DNA of 64,000 nucleotides, from the NCBI RefSeq assembly GCF_031180965.1, contig NZ_JAPSLH010000007.1:121826-185825 (forward strand), read 5' to 3'. Below, piece by piece: positions 10,578 through 19,674 of this stretch. Under the pieces are notes generated by a model that did not search any database, was not told the origin of the DNA, and was given only the letters and a program-made list of their open reading frames with translations. The translations under genes were made by a program, and so were the position numbers. How positions within the stretch are numbered: the first letter of the stretch is position 1; every line of letters starts with the position of its first letter. This DNA is from Chelativorans sp. GTDB lineage: Bacteria; Pseudomonadota; Alphaproteobacteria; Rhizobiales; Rhizobiaceae.

Positions 10578-11717
10578 CTACCTCACCGCCGTGATGCCGA
10601 GCGTGCCGGCAAACTCGGTGAGCGCCTGCCCTTCGGCGCTTTCGGCGCCCAGCGCCGCGAGCGCTCGCCCCAGGGCATCGGCAGCCTCGCCCCTCCTGCC
10701 CAGGACCACATAGGAGCGCAGCAGCCTGCGCCAGCCTTCCGGATCGGCCGGGTTGTCGCGCAGTTTTGCATCGAGGCTGGCAACCATGCCTTCTATCATC
10801 TCCTGGCGCGCCTCGGGCTCCATGTTCCCGGCGGCAGCGATATCTTCCTGCGATGGCCCGGCCGCACCGGCTCCGGCTCTTTGCTGCTGCGCTGCCGCCA
10901 GATTCGCAAGCGCCTGGCCGGCGACGCCTTTCCAGGGGGAATCGTCGGGAAGGCTCTCCGACATCTCCTGCCAGATCGCGCGCGCCTCCTCGTGTCTGCC
11001 TTCCTGCGCCCGCGCCATCGCGGTGTAAAAGCGCGCGCGGGAATTGGCCTTGTCCAGATCCATGGCGCGCCGGAACGCCGCTTCCGCATCGGCGGTCACC
11101 ACGCCCCCGCTCTGCCCTACCATCGCCTCGCCAAGTCCCGCCTCCCTGTCGGCCGTAGCGCCCGCGAGGGCGATGGTACGGCGGTAGGCGGCGATCGCAT
11201 CACCATAGCGTCCGAGCCGCGCATAGACCGGCGCCAGCACTTCCCAGCCGCGTGCGTCCTCGGGATTATCGGCCAGATGGGCTTCCGTGCGCGCGATCAG
11301 CTCGTCGAGCGAGGCGCCGGAGGGGTCCTGCTGCAGCCGGGCTTGGAGCGGCAGGGTCGGCAGGCCCGGTGAGCCGAGCATCGCGTAAAGGCCCCAGCTG
11401 ACCACCGGCACGGCGAGAACGGCGGCCATGGCGATCGCGCCCGCCAGCTTCGCGTGCTGGGGCGCTGCGCCGCTTTTTTCTTGCGCCTTAGTCAGCCGCA
11501 GGATTTTCCGGCCGATCTCCGCGCGCGCCTCGGCGGCGTCGGATTCGGAGATGAGGCCGCGGCGGACCTCCTCGTCCAACTCGCGCAGCTGATCGCGATA
11601 GACGGCGATATCATGCTCGCCTGCGGCCGCATCCTTGTCGGCCTTGCGTAGGAAAGGCTTCATCACCGCAAGCGACGCGGCAAGCGTCAGGAGTGCTGCG
11701 AGGAGCCAGAAAAACAT
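10578..11717 (-). CDS. ccmI: Cytochrome c-type biogenesis protein CcmI (CycH)
   Basis: This 379-residue protein has two N-terminal membrane segments (FFWLLAALLTLAASLAV and IAMAAVLAVPVVSWGLYAML) flanking a cytoplasmic helical loop. A periplasmic domain of TPR-like repeats follows (LADNPEDARGWEVLAPVYARLGRYGDA and similar). CcmI/CycH presents apocytochrome c to the CcmF/H heme lyase. It is the first gene of the ccmI-ccmE-ccmF-ccmH series; from published rhizobial work this corresponds to cycHJKL, found next to feuPQ as here. Confidence 0.94.
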   Translation of the reverse strand: MFFWLLAALLTLAASLAVMKPFLRKADKDAAAGEHDIAVYRDQLRELDEEVRRGLISESDAAEARAEIGRKILRLTKAQEKSGAAPQHAKLAGAIAMAAVLAVPVVSWGLYAMLGSPGLPTLPLQARLQQDPSGASLDELIARTEAHLADNPEDARGWEVLAPVYARLGRYGDAIAAYRRTIALAGATADREAGLGEAMVGQSGGVVTADAEAAFRRAMDLDKANSRARFYTAMARAQEGRHEEARAIWQEMSESLPDDSPWKGVAGQALANLAAAQQQRAGAGAAGPSQEDIAAAGNMEPEARQEMIEGMVASLDAKLRDNPADPEGWRRLLRSYVVLGRRGEAADALGRALAALGAESAEGQALTEFAGTLGITAVR

Positions 11718-11795
11718 GGGTCTTCAATATCCATTCCGGCCGCGGGTGCCAACTCCCGAGCGCTGCGTCCTTTTGGCGGGGCCCGCCGCCGGCGG

Positions 11796-12227
11796 TCAGT
11801 CGAGCAGCGTCCAGCTTCCGTCGGCATTGCGGCATGCCGTGCCGCGCGCCGTGCGGGTCGTTCCGCCAGCGATGACGGAATGGGAATAGGGGCGGCAATC
11901 CTGCGAGCCGACTCGGTAAGGCTGCGCCGCCGTGACGGTGCCGCTGCGCCCGTTTCCTCCGCCCTGCCAGGTCACCGGCTGGCCGGCCGGCGCCGTTTCG
12001 AGGGCGCGATACTCCGCATCGATCGCCGCCAGGCGCTCGCGCCGGCCAAGATCGGCGCCAAGCTCGCGCATGATCAGCCCCCCGCCGGTGATCCCGCCGA
12101 TGGCGGGCTGCGGAGTTTGATTCGGCGAGGGCCTTGCCGCCACGTCGACGGACCGCGGCAAACCATCGGCGGCGCAGCCGGCAAGCGCCAGCGCCGCCCC
12201 CATAACGGCAATCGCCAGAATCTTCAT
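11796..12227 (-). CDS. Small outer-membrane-type lipoprotein, surface-antigen-like
   Basis: The start was set at MKILAIAVMGAALALAGCAAD, which gives a lipoprotein signal with lipobox ALAGC. The mature ~125 residues include a glycine-rich stretch (AIGGITGGGLIM) and a C-terminal beta-rich part with two Cys (GSQDCRPYSHSV, GTACRNADGSW). The pattern resembles rickettsial 17-kDa surface antigen/RT0821-type proteins of alphaproteobacteria, a family without defined function. It lies between feuQ and ccmI on the same strand and could be co-transcribed with feuPQ. Confidence 0.82.
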   Translation of the reverse strand: MKILAIAVMGAALALAGCAADGLPRSVDVAARPSPNQTPQPAIGGITGGGLIMRELGADLGRRERLAAIDAEYRALETAPAGQPVTWQGGGNGRSGTVTAAQPYRVGSQDCRPYSHSVIAGGTTRTARGTACRNADGSWTLLD

Positions 12228-12313
12228 TGCTGCTCCAGCCCCTCGCCTAAAGACGCCCGCGCCTATAGACCATGTTTGACGGAATTTTGTCCACGGGCTG
12301 CCGCGGAAAGCTC

Positions 12314-13738
12314 TCACGGCGAAGGAAGCGACACCTCCGCGCGCAGGCCCCCGAGGGGGGAACGCTCCAGCGCCAACGTGCCCCCATATTCCTTCACCAG
12401 ATCCGCGACGATGGCCAAGCCAAGGCCTGTCCCCGGCTTGCTCTCGTCGAGCCTGCGTCCGCGCTTCAGAGCCTGACGGGCCTGTTCCTCGGGAATTCCC
12501 GGGCCGTCATCCTCGATGATGATGCGGAAGCGGCGCTCGCCCGCCCCTCCTGTCGGGTCGAGCGAAAGGACCACCCGTCCGCTCGCCCATTTCATCGCAT
12601 TCTCCACGAGATTTCCGGTGATCTCCTCCAGGTCCTCCCGCTCACCGGCAAAGACAACCTCCGCCCGCGGCAGCTCCAAATGCAGCCGCTTGTCCGGGTT
12701 CAGCTTCTCGGCGACCCGCGCCAGCCTCGCCAGCGTCTCGTTGACCGGGCTGCGCGAGGCGAGCGTGTTGCGCTGCGCCGCCGCGCGGGCACGCTGGAGA
12801 TAGTGGTCGATCTGCTTCTGCATCGCCTCGGCCTGGCTGGCGATCAGGATTCCCTTCTCGCCGCCCAGCGCACGGCCCTCGTTCATCAGCACGGCAAGCG
12901 GAGTCTTCAGCGAATGGGCAAGATTGCCCACCTGGGTGCGCGCACGCTCGATGATGCGGCGGTTGCTTTCGATGAGCGCATTGGTCTCCTCCGCCAGCGG
13001 CGCGATCTCGCGAGGGAAGTCGCCAGAGAGCCGCTCCGCGGTGCCGGAGCGGATATTGGCGAGGGCAAGGCGGATGCTGCCAAGGGGCTTCAGCGCGAGC
13101 AGGATGGCGAAGACATTGATGGCGATCATGCCGAGGCCGAAGATCGCCAGATAGGCAAAAAGCCGGCCGGCGAAATCGGCAATCTCCTGCTCCAGTTCGC
13201 TGCGGTTGCCCATGACGCGGAAACGCGCGATCCGGTCGATCTGGTCGAGCACGATCTCCGCCTCCAGCGCCTCGATCTGCTCGCCGCCCGGCCCTTCGGC
13301 GAGGTACTTGCGCCGGAAGCCGCGGTCGAACGGCACCGCCTCCGCCGAAGGTGAAGCCACCGGCATGACCAGCGAGGGCGACTGCAGCCGGTTGCGCAGC
13401 GCCTCCGATGCGGGTTCCACGGACCAGTACCATCCCGACAAGGGTTCGGAAAACCGCAGGTCGCCGAGATTGGGGCTGCCCACCAGCCGGCCGTCCTCGG
13501 TGGCGCTCACCGAGGCGATCAGGTTGAACAGGTGGGCCGAAAGCACATTGTCGAAGCCGCGCTCGCTCACCTGGCGGAAAAGCGCCGAGATCACGGTCGC
13601 GATCACCACAAGCGCGATGATGGCCCAGATGGAAGAGAAGGCGACGACGCGAAAGGTGAGCGTGCGCGGCAAGGTCCTCAGCCGCGATTTGATCGACGCC
13701 AGCGGGCTCTTTCTTGCGGCCGGCGCCGCGTCAGCCAT
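12314..13738 (-). CDS. feuQ: Sensor histidine kinase FeuQ
   Basis: This 474-residue kinase has two membrane segments (VVAFSSIWAIIALVVIATVI; IFGLGMIAINVFAILLAL) flanking a periplasmic sensor domain, then HAMP, an H-box NLAHSLKTPLAVL (His near residue 273) and HATPase_c with NLVENAMKWA, DDGPGIP and GTGLGLAIV. The PhoQ-like H-box and linkage to feuP and ccmI (cycH) match feuQ of rhizobia, implicated in iron uptake in Rhizobium leguminosarum and in osmoadaptation and symbiosis in Sinorhizobium. Its start overlaps the feuP stop by 8 nt. The name rests on sequence style and synteny recalled from the literature. Confidence 0.9.
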   Translation of the reverse strand: MADAAPAARKSPLASIKSRLRTLPRTLTFRVVAFSSIWAIIALVVIATVISALFRQVSERGFDNVLSAHLFNLIASVSATEDGRLVGSPNLGDLRFSEPLSGWYWSVEPASEALRNRLQSPSLVMPVASPSAEAVPFDRGFRRKYLAEGPGGEQIEALEAEIVLDQIDRIARFRVMGNRSELEQEIADFAGRLFAYLAIFGLGMIAINVFAILLALKPLGSIRLALANIRSGTAERLSGDFPREIAPLAEETNALIESNRRIIERARTQVGNLAHSLKTPLAVLMNEGRALGGEKGILIASQAEAMQKQIDHYLQRARAAAQRNTLASRSPVNETLARLARVAEKLNPDKRLHLELPRAEVVFAGEREDLEEITGNLVENAMKWASGRVVLSLDPTGGAGERRFRIIIEDDGPGIPEEQARQALKRGRRLDESKPGTGLGLAIVADLVKEYGGTLALERSPLGGLRAEVSLPSP

Positions 13739-14396
13739 GCGGCTCGCGCATGCGGTAGCCCATGCCTCGCACTGTTTCGATCAGATCAAGGCCCAGCTTC
13801 TTGCGCAGCCGGCCTACAAACACCTCGATCGTGTTGGAGTCGCGGTCGAAATCCTGGTCGTAAAGATGCTCCACCAGTTCCGTCCGCGACACCACGGAAC
13901 CCTTGTGGTGCATCAGATAGGCGAGCATCCGGTACTCATGCGAGGTGAGCTTCAGCGGCACGCCGTTGATGTCGGCCTTGGAGGCCTTGGTGTCGAGCCT
14001 CAGCGGCCCGCAGAGGAGTTCCGGCGAGGCATGGCCCGCGGCGCGGCGGATGAGCGCCCGCAGCCGAGCCAGTATTTCCTCCATGTGAAAGGGTTTTGTG
14101 ACGTAGTCGTCCGCGCCGGCGTCGATTCCCGAAACCTTGTCGCTCCAGCGGTCCCGCGCGGTGAGGATGAGCACCGGCATCGTGCGCCCGTCGCGCCGCC
14201 ACCGCTCCAGGACGCTGATCCCGTCCATCTGCGGCAGGCCAATGTCGAGCACCACCGCGTCATAGGGTTCGGTGTCGCCCAGGAAATGCCCCTCCTCGCC
14301 GTCGAAGGCGCGATCGACCACGTAGCCCGCATCCTCCAGCGCGGCACAGATCTGCCGGTTCAGGTCCTTGTCGTCTTCGACAACGAGAATGCGCAT
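13731..14396 (-). CDS. feuP: OmpR-family response regulator FeuP
   Basis: This 221-residue regulator has a receiver domain with VVEDD, phospho-acceptor Asp in VVLDIGLP, Lys in VTKPF, and a C-terminal winged-helix domain (LTSHEYRMLAYLMHH, TIEVFVGRLRKKLG, TVRGMGYRM). The segment LILTARDRWSDKV and the overall sequence are typical of the FeuP/PhoP-like subgroup as I remember it. It overlaps feuQ by 8 nt and follows a small exported protein by 56 nt, giving a likely feuN-feuP-feuQ operon. Confidence 0.92.
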   Translation of the reverse strand: MRILVVEDDKDLNRQICAALEDAGYVVDRAFDGEEGHFLGDTEPYDAVVLDIGLPQMDGISVLERWRRDGRTMPVLILTARDRWSDKVSGIDAGADDYVTKPFHMEEILARLRALIRRAAGHASPELLCGPLRLDTKASKADINGVPLKLTSHEYRMLAYLMHHKGSVVSRTELVEHLYDQDFDRDSNTIEVFVGRLRKKLGLDLIETVRGMGYRMREPHG

Positions 14397-14452
14397 GGAT
14401 TCAACCGCCTAAGCCGCCACACGTCGAAAGTGAATCAAGAAGTTTTGGTACT

Positions 14453-14743
14453 TTACCGCGCCGGAACGGTGATTTCCATGCGCCGCGGCCTCTCGCCGTC
14501 CCGAGCCGGCACAAGGACGACGATCCGGCACACCACCGAGCCGCCCCGCGACTCCGCGGAAGCGCCGGCGAGCGTGCCTCCCTGCTCGGCCGCCACCTGC
14601 TGACCGATGGCATAGCAGTCGGCTCCGCCCTGCGCCAAAAGCGTCGTGGCTCCGGCCGACGGCTCTTCATGTGCGCTCGCTCCTGCCAGAAGCAACGCAA
14701 ACGCCGCGACCCCACCTGCACTTATGAGACGGATGTTCTTCAT
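14453..14743 (-). CDS. Small exported protein, PepSY-like; FeuN candidate
   Basis: This 96-residue protein starts at MKNIRLISAGGVAAFALLLAGASA, a clear Sec signal peptide. The mature ~70 residues contain two cysteines (GGADCYAIG and SVVCRIVVL) that could form a disulfide, and a C-terminal strand pattern (AAEQGGTLAGASAESRGGSV then MEITVPA) resembling PepSY-type inhibitor domains. It sits 56 nt upstream of feuP on the same strand. In Sinorhizobium, a small periplasmic protein named FeuN represses FeuQ; this gene has the right place, size and location signal, but identity is inferred. Confidence 0.75.
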   Translation of the reverse strand: MKNIRLISAGGVAAFALLLAGASAHEEPSAGATTLLAQGGADCYAIGQQVAAEQGGTLAGASAESRGGSVVCRIVVLVPARDGERPRRMEITVPAR

Positions 14744-14857
14744 GGCCTTTGTGTAGCCGAAGCGGGCTGAATGGGGAATGAACAATTGCGCGGCTGGCCA
14801 CAGGCAACGGCGGCCCGGATCCCGCATGCGCAGTCCGGCTGCGCATGCGGGCTCGGG

Positions 14858-15426
14858 TCAGCCGATCCGGCTATCGGCCGCCAGCCGGCCCCGCTTCCGG
14901 CAGCATGGGGAAGGTGACGACCGGTATCTCCCGCCGCCTTGAACGCCTGCCTGTCCGTCAGCTTGTCCCGCGACCATCGCGGCGGCGAGCTCGCAAGCAA
15001 GCTCCACGATGCGTGGCATCGATGAGGGAGAGTGCGGCGGCCAGGTCTGCATCGCTTCTTTTCTGCTTGTCTGCGGCGCGTTCGGGCAGGCGGTTCATCT
15101 CGCCTAGCTTTTCGACCATCCTCAGCATCGAGGACAGCGCGTCGATTTGGCTCTTGTCGTAGGCGCCGGTCGCCCGCCCTCCGGCGCTCGCCGTCTCGAG
15201 GTCGCCGATCAGCCGATCCGAGAGCGCGACCAGCCGCCTGTCTAAGGCTTCCGGATCCGCGTCCGAAAGAAGGGGCGCCAGGCGCCAGCCCTCCTTTTTC
15301 GCGCGCCGCGCCAGATATTTCTCGGTACATCCGCTCGCCTGCGCCAGCAGCGGCAGGGTTGGCGCGCGCGCCCTCGGCCATTGCCTGAACCGCCGCCCTC
15401 TGGACGGCCGCCGATCTGTTTCGCAC
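14858..15426 (-). pseudogene. Frameshifted HTH-type hypothetical protein
   Basis: A coherent protein can be read only by joining three frames. It starts at a GTG with a GGAGG site 6 nt upstream (RNRSAAVQRAAVQAMAEGAR), shifts inside the GCGCGCGCC tract near 15362-15371 to PTLPLLAQASGCTEKYLARRA and DKSQIDALSSMLRMVEKLGEM, then shifts near 15017 from SLIDA to RIVELACELAAAMVAG. Each shift is explained by one extra base. The first half has HTH-like character (TLPLLAQASGCTEKYLARRA). I do not recognise a named family. Two independent shifts suggest a decayed gene, though assembly error is possible. Confidence 0.6.
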
Positions 15427-15767
15427 GGTTCACCTCCGGACAAGAAAAAAGCGCTGGCCGGGGGGCGCAGCGCTTGCCGAAATTCACGGGTGGTTGGGGG
15501 TCTCGGATGTGCGGGGCGGCAAGGCGCCTGAGCGACCTGCGCCGGACCCACTTTTCCGACGATGCCTGAACCCTACCAGACCGCCGTCACGCTGTCAAGG
15601 ACTATTTTCCTATGCAAAAATATCACGGCTGCGGCCCCTTAACTTGAACCCGGATTGCCGCTACGGGATTATTAAACTTGATAGGTCTGTGTTCGATACA
15701 CATCTTGTCGTAGCGCCGTTCCGCGACAGATGCTTCAGCTGTGGGTATGGGCCGGCGGGCGAGTGAC
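15427..15767. other. Intergenic region between pseudogene and PBP1a gene
   Basis: About 340 nt between divergent genes with no supportable ORF. The right half is lower in GC and holds a short imperfect inverted element (attttcctatgcaaaaat) and a TTGATA hexamer near 15679 that could be part of a promoter for the penicillin-binding protein gene. No confident -10 element could be paired with it. Confidence 0.4.
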
Positions 15768-17918
15768 ATGGAAGAGAAGCGCAGATCGAGAAAGGGGAAG
15801 GCGCCGAGGGCCACGGTTTTCCTCGACATCGACGCGTGGATCGATTCCAGCCTCTACGAGATCGGCTTCAAGGCCTCGGAATTCTGGGAAAACCTCACCA
15901 TCTTCTCCCGCCGCTTCCGCGTCTACGGGGCCAAGCGCGCGGCGGCCGAGCTTTTCAGCGAAGGCTGCACCATGCTCGCCGTGGGGGCCGTCGTCATGCT
16001 GGCGCTCGCCATGCCCGCCTTCCAGGAGACGAAGGGCGACTGGCGGGCGCAGGACGATTATGCCGTCACCTTCCTCGACCGCTTCGGCCAGGAGATCGGC
16101 CAGCGCGGCATCCGCCAGCGCGACTCCGTCCCGGTCGACGAGATGCCGGACCATGTCATCAAGGCGGTGCTGGCCACCGAGGACCGGCGCTTCTTCGAGC
16201 ATTTCGGCATAGACTTCATCGGCCTCCTGCGCGCCACGGCGGTGAACATGCGCGCCAACTCCGTCGTCCAGGGCGGCTCCACCCTCAGCCAGCAGCTCGC
16301 AAAGAACCTGTTTCTGACCAACGAGCGGACGGTCGAGCGCAAGATCAAGGAGGCCTTCCTCGCCCTTTGGCTGGAAACGAACCTGTCGAAGAAGGAGATT
16401 CTCCAGCTCTATCTCGACCGGGCTTATCTCGGCGGCGGCTCCTTCGGCATCGCAGCGGCTGCCGACTTCTATTTCAACAAGCAGGTGAAGGACTTGACGC
16501 TGGCCGAGGCGGCGATGATCGCCGGCCTCTTCAAGGCGCCGGCGCGCTATGCGCCGCATATCAACCTGCCGGCCGCGCGGGCGCGGGCCAACGAAGTGCT
16601 GTCCAACATGGTCCAGGCCGGCCTCATGACCGAAGGCCAGGTCCTGTCGGCGCGCCTCAACCCGGCGAGCGCGGTCGACAGGGGCAATCGCGAAGCCCCG
16701 GATTATTTCCTCGACTGGGCGTTCGAGGAGGTGAAGAAGATCGTCCCGAAGGGCGCCACGCACGCCCTCATCGCCCGCACCACCATCGATCTCGACCTGC
16801 AGGAGGCGGCGGAGGAATCGCTCGAATTCCACCTGCGCCAATACGGCAAGGACTATGACGTGGAGGAAGGCGCCATCGTGCTGATGGACACGGACGGGGC
16901 TGTGCGCGCGCTCGTCGGCGGGCGCGACTACGGCCAGAGCCAGTTCAACCGGGCCACGCGCGCGCTGCGCCAGCCCGGCTCCTCCTTCAAGCCCTATGTG
17001 TACGCGGCCGCCATGGAAGCGGGCTTCACGCCGAAATCAGTCGTCTCCGACGCGCCGATCTCCTGGGGCAACTGGTCGCCGCAGAATTACGGCCGCAGCT
17101 TCGCCGGTCGTGTCGACCTCATGACTGCGCTCGCCCGCTCCCACAATACCGTGCCGGTACGGCTTGCGCGCGATCACCTGGGCATCCCCGTCATCCAGAG
17201 GCTCGTCGGCGAGATGGGCGTCGAGACGGAGCTCAACGGCCACAAGACGATGGTGCTCGGCTCCTCCGACGTCACGGTCATGGACCAGGCCACCGGCTAC
17301 AGCGTCTTCGCCAATGGCGGCTATACCGGCACGCGCCACGGCATCGTGCAGCTCACCACCCATTCGGGCGAAGTGATCTACGATGTCCGGAAGGACGCCC
17401 CCCCGCCGCGCCGCGTGCTCTCGGAGAAGGCGGTCTCCTACATGAACACCATGCTCGTCGCCGTGCCCGAATGGGGCACGGGCCGCCGCGCCGCCCTCCC
17501 CGGCATCCGCTCCGCCGGCAAGACGGGCACGGCGCAATCCTATCGCGACGCCTGGTATGTCGGCTTCACCGGCAACTACGTGGCCGCGGTCTGGCTCGGC
17601 AATGACGACTATCGCCCGACCAACGAGATGACCGGCGGCACGCTGCCGGCCATGGTCTGGCAGCGCTTCATGGCCTATGCGCATCAGAATATCGAGCTGA
17701 AGCCCATCGTCGGCATCGAAAACCCCATGCTGCCGCCGGACGGCAAGGCGGTCGCCGAAGCTGCGGGAGGGGCTGGCGGGGAAGAGGCCGGATCGCGCCG
17801 GCCGGCCCATTCCATGCCGCTTGCCACACGCGACGTGCTCGACCAGATGGCCGAGCTCTTCCGCTCCGCTCCCGCGCTCAAGGCGGCGCAAGGGCCCGAA
17901 GCCCTCTCGGCCCTTTGA
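15768..17918 (+). CDS. Class A penicillin-binding protein (PBP1a-type)
   Basis: This bifunctional peptidoglycan synthase of 716 residues has an N-terminal membrane anchor (MLAVGAVVMLALAMPAF), a GT51 glycosyltransferase domain (ATEDRRFFEHFGID, GGSTLSQQLAKNLF) and a transpeptidase domain with the SXXK serine in QPGSSFKPYVYA, SXN in ARSHNT and KTG in AGKTGTAQSYRD. It polymerises and cross-links cell wall. The start at MEEKRRSRKGK was chosen because rhizobial relatives begin similarly; GTG and ATG codons 27 and 21 nt upstream are alternatives. The cytoplasmic N-terminus is longer than usual for PBP1a. Confidence 0.93.
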   Translation: MEEKRRSRKGKAPRATVFLDIDAWIDSSLYEIGFKASEFWENLTIFSRRFRVYGAKRAAAELFSEGCTMLAVGAVVMLALAMPAFQETKGDWRAQDDYAVTFLDRFGQEIGQRGIRQRDSVPVDEMPDHVIKAVLATEDRRFFEHFGIDFIGLLRATAVNMRANSVVQGGSTLSQQLAKNLFLTNERTVERKIKEAFLALWLETNLSKKEILQLYLDRAYLGGGSFGIAAAADFYFNKQVKDLTLAEAAMIAGLFKAPARYAPHINLPAARARANEVLSNMVQAGLMTEGQVLSARLNPASAVDRGNREAPDYFLDWAFEEVKKIVPKGATHALIARTTIDLDLQEAAEESLEFHLRQYGKDYDVEEGAIVLMDTDGAVRALVGGRDYGQSQFNRATRALRQPGSSFKPYVYAAAMEAGFTPKSVVSDAPISWGNWSPQNYGRSFAGRVDLMTALARSHNTVPVRLARDHLGIPVIQRLVGEMGVETELNGHKTMVLGSSDVTVMDQATGYSVFANGGYTGTRHGIVQLTTHSGEVIYDVRKDAPPPRRVLSEKAVSYMNTMLVAVPEWGTGRRAALPGIRSAGKTGTAQSYRDAWYVGFTGNYVAAVWLGNDDYRPTNEMTGGTLPAMVWQRFMAYAHQNIELKPIVGIENPMLPPDGKAVAEAAGGAGGEEAGSRRPAHSMPLATRDVLDQMAELFRSAPALKAAQGPEALSAL

Positions 17919-18047
17919 TCATCTTCCCGATCCAGTGTGGTCGGAAGCCCCGCGAGCAATCTTCCGCCCGGCTCAATCAGGTCATTGACCTCCGGCCTGT
18001 CGGGTGCGACACGCCTCACCGATCCGCAAACCTCTCTGCAGCGCTCC

Positions 18048-18632
18048 ATGCTGAAAACGGTCTTCCTCACCCTCGTCACGCTCGCCGTCGCCATCGGCGG
18101 AGGGGCCGCCAGCGCCTGGATGATCCTGGAAAACGTGCCGCCGGTCGGCGCCGTCGCCGCCGGGCCGTGGACAGCATTCCCGGATGCGGGCACGCCGGAG
18201 GCCGATCCCTATTCGCGCGCCCGCTTCACGCGTGAAGGCGGCATCCCCCTCGGCCGCTCCGAAGGCCTCGTCTTCACCGCATCGCGCGATTCCGCCGAAC
18301 GCGCGCTGCGGCGCGCCTGCACCTATCGCATCGAGGGCACGATCCCGGCGGCGCGGCTGTGGACGCTGCACGCGGCCGATCCCTCCGGCATGCCCCTTGC
18401 GCCCAAGGGTCGCCGCCAGGCGGCGCTTCATTCCGGCATGATCCTGCACCGCGAGGGCGTTCCCTTCGCGATCACGATCTCGCCGCACCCGGCGCCGGAC
18501 AATTGGCTCGCGGTCACCGGCAGCGGGCCGATGCAGCTCGTCTTCACGCTGCTCGACACACCGGTCTCGACCGGCGTGTCGCTCGGCGAACTCGCAATGC
18601 CGGACATCCTCCAGGTGCGTTGCGATGCTTAG
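18048..18632 (+). CDS. DUF1214 membrane-anchored protein
   Basis: This 194-residue protein starts at MLKTVFLTLVTLAVAIGGGAASAWMIL, a single N-terminal membrane anchor or uncleaved signal. The rest matches the DUF1214 pattern (YRIEGTIPAARLWTLHAAD, HPAPDNWLAVTGSGPMQLVFTLLDTP). Its stop overlaps the start of the DUF1254 gene by 8 nt, so the two are translationally coupled. In other bacteria DUF1254 and DUF1214 are often fused in one protein, which supports a physical complex here. The biochemical function is not established. Confidence 0.88.
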   Translation: MLKTVFLTLVTLAVAIGGGAASAWMILENVPPVGAVAAGPWTAFPDAGTPEADPYSRARFTREGGIPLGRSEGLVFTASRDSAERALRRACTYRIEGTIPAARLWTLHAADPSGMPLAPKGRRQAALHSGMILHREGVPFAITISPHPAPDNWLAVTGSGPMQLVFTLLDTPVSTGVSLGELAMPDILQVRCDA

Positions 18633-19176
18633 GCTGCTCTACGCCCTCCTCCTCGGCCTTTTGGGGGCCGGCATCGTCCACATCGCCATCCTCTTCATGC
18701 TGCCCGCCCATTCGGAGCGGGACATCTGGTCGAGGCTGTCGGCGGCGGCGCCGCCCTATGCAATGGTCCGTCTCGGCCCCAACCGGCTCGGCGGCGAAAT
18801 CCCCGCCCCGGTAAATCCGTTCCTCACCGCCGCCGCCTGCCGGTTCGATCTTGCCGACGGCCCGGTCCACGTTGAGGCGGAAGGTGCGGTGCCCTTCTGG
18901 TCCATGTCCATCTACGACAGCAACGGGCTCAACGTCTTCAGCATCAGCGACCGGACGGCAGCCGACGGTGCGCTGGATGTCGTTGCCCTCGATCCCGGCC
19001 AGATGCAGCGGATCCGCGGCGAGCTGCCCGCAGAATTTGCTCAATCGGTCTTCATCGAGACCGGCGTGGAGGAAGGGATCGTTCTCGTGCGCGCCTTCGT
19101 GCCGGACGAGACGTGGCAGGGGGTGGTCGGCAGGTTCTTCAGCGGCCTCAGCTGTACCCCGCGACCGGTCGGCTAG
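18625..19176 (+). CDS. DUF1254 membrane-anchored protein
   Basis: This 183-residue protein has an N-terminal membrane helix (LLYALLLGLLGAGIVHIAILFML) and a DUF1254-type periplasmic domain (PYAMVRLGPNRLG, NPFLTAAACRFDLADGPVHV, PFWSMSIYDSNGLNVFSI). It overlaps the upstream DUF1214 gene by 8 nt. The split, membrane-anchored pair downstream of a PBP gene is typical of rhizobial genomes as I remember them. A role in the envelope is plausible but undefined. Confidence 0.87.
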   Translation: MLRLLYALLLGLLGAGIVHIAILFMLPAHSERDIWSRLSAAAPPYAMVRLGPNRLGGEIPAPVNPFLTAAACRFDLADGPVHVEAEGAVPFWSMSIYDSNGLNVFSISDRTAADGALDVVALDPGQMQRIRGELPAEFAQSVFIETGVEEGIVLVRAFVPDETWQGVVGRFFSGLSCTPRPVG

Positions 19177-19277
19177 AGAATTCAAGGGCAAGTCGAAATC
19201 ACCTGCCGTTGCACAAATTCGGCCAAAGAAACAATGAGCGAAGGCGCGACCTAATCTGAGCATTCCGCTCTAGCAGG

Positions 19278-19460
19278 TCAGCCTTTGCGGCGATGCTTGC
19301 GCTCGCGCCGCATGCCGGCGGCGCTCCCGCGCCGGTCGTCGCGGCCATCAAGCCGCTCGTAGCGCACCCCGGGGAAAATGATGATCGTAGCCCCGCCCTC
19401 GGGCGGCGCCCGGTCGGGCTTTTGCGCCGTTCTCGGCCTGAAACCTAGGATCATCGCCAT
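19278..19460 (-). CDS. Small conserved rhizobial protein
   Basis: This 60-residue protein starts at MAMILGFRPRTAQKP, followed by a hydrophobic strand and charged turn (GGATIIIFPGVRYERLD) and a basic tail (MRRERKHRRKG). The TIIIFPGVRYERLD signature recurs in small proteins annotated across Rhizobiales as hypothetical. The longer ORF start was rejected because upstream residues lack this pattern. No function can be given. Confidence 0.65.
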   Translation of the reverse strand: MAMILGFRPRTAQKPDRAPPEGGATIIIFPGVRYERLDGRDDRRGSAAGMRRERKHRRKG

Positions 19461-19674
19461 GCGTCTAAGTCCCGCTCGCGTCTGGCCCGGACACGCAACG
19501 CGGCCCACCGCGATAAACACATGGTTTGGTTAACAGTTCCTTATCGCAGGGGCGGAGTAGTGAACACTATGCTTAATTTTGCGGTTAATGGCCCGCTAAC
19601 GCATTCGCGCTACCTTTCACCGGCCGGCATTTTGCCCGGAGCGTCGTGTTCTCAAGCGTTAGGCGTATCGCTGC

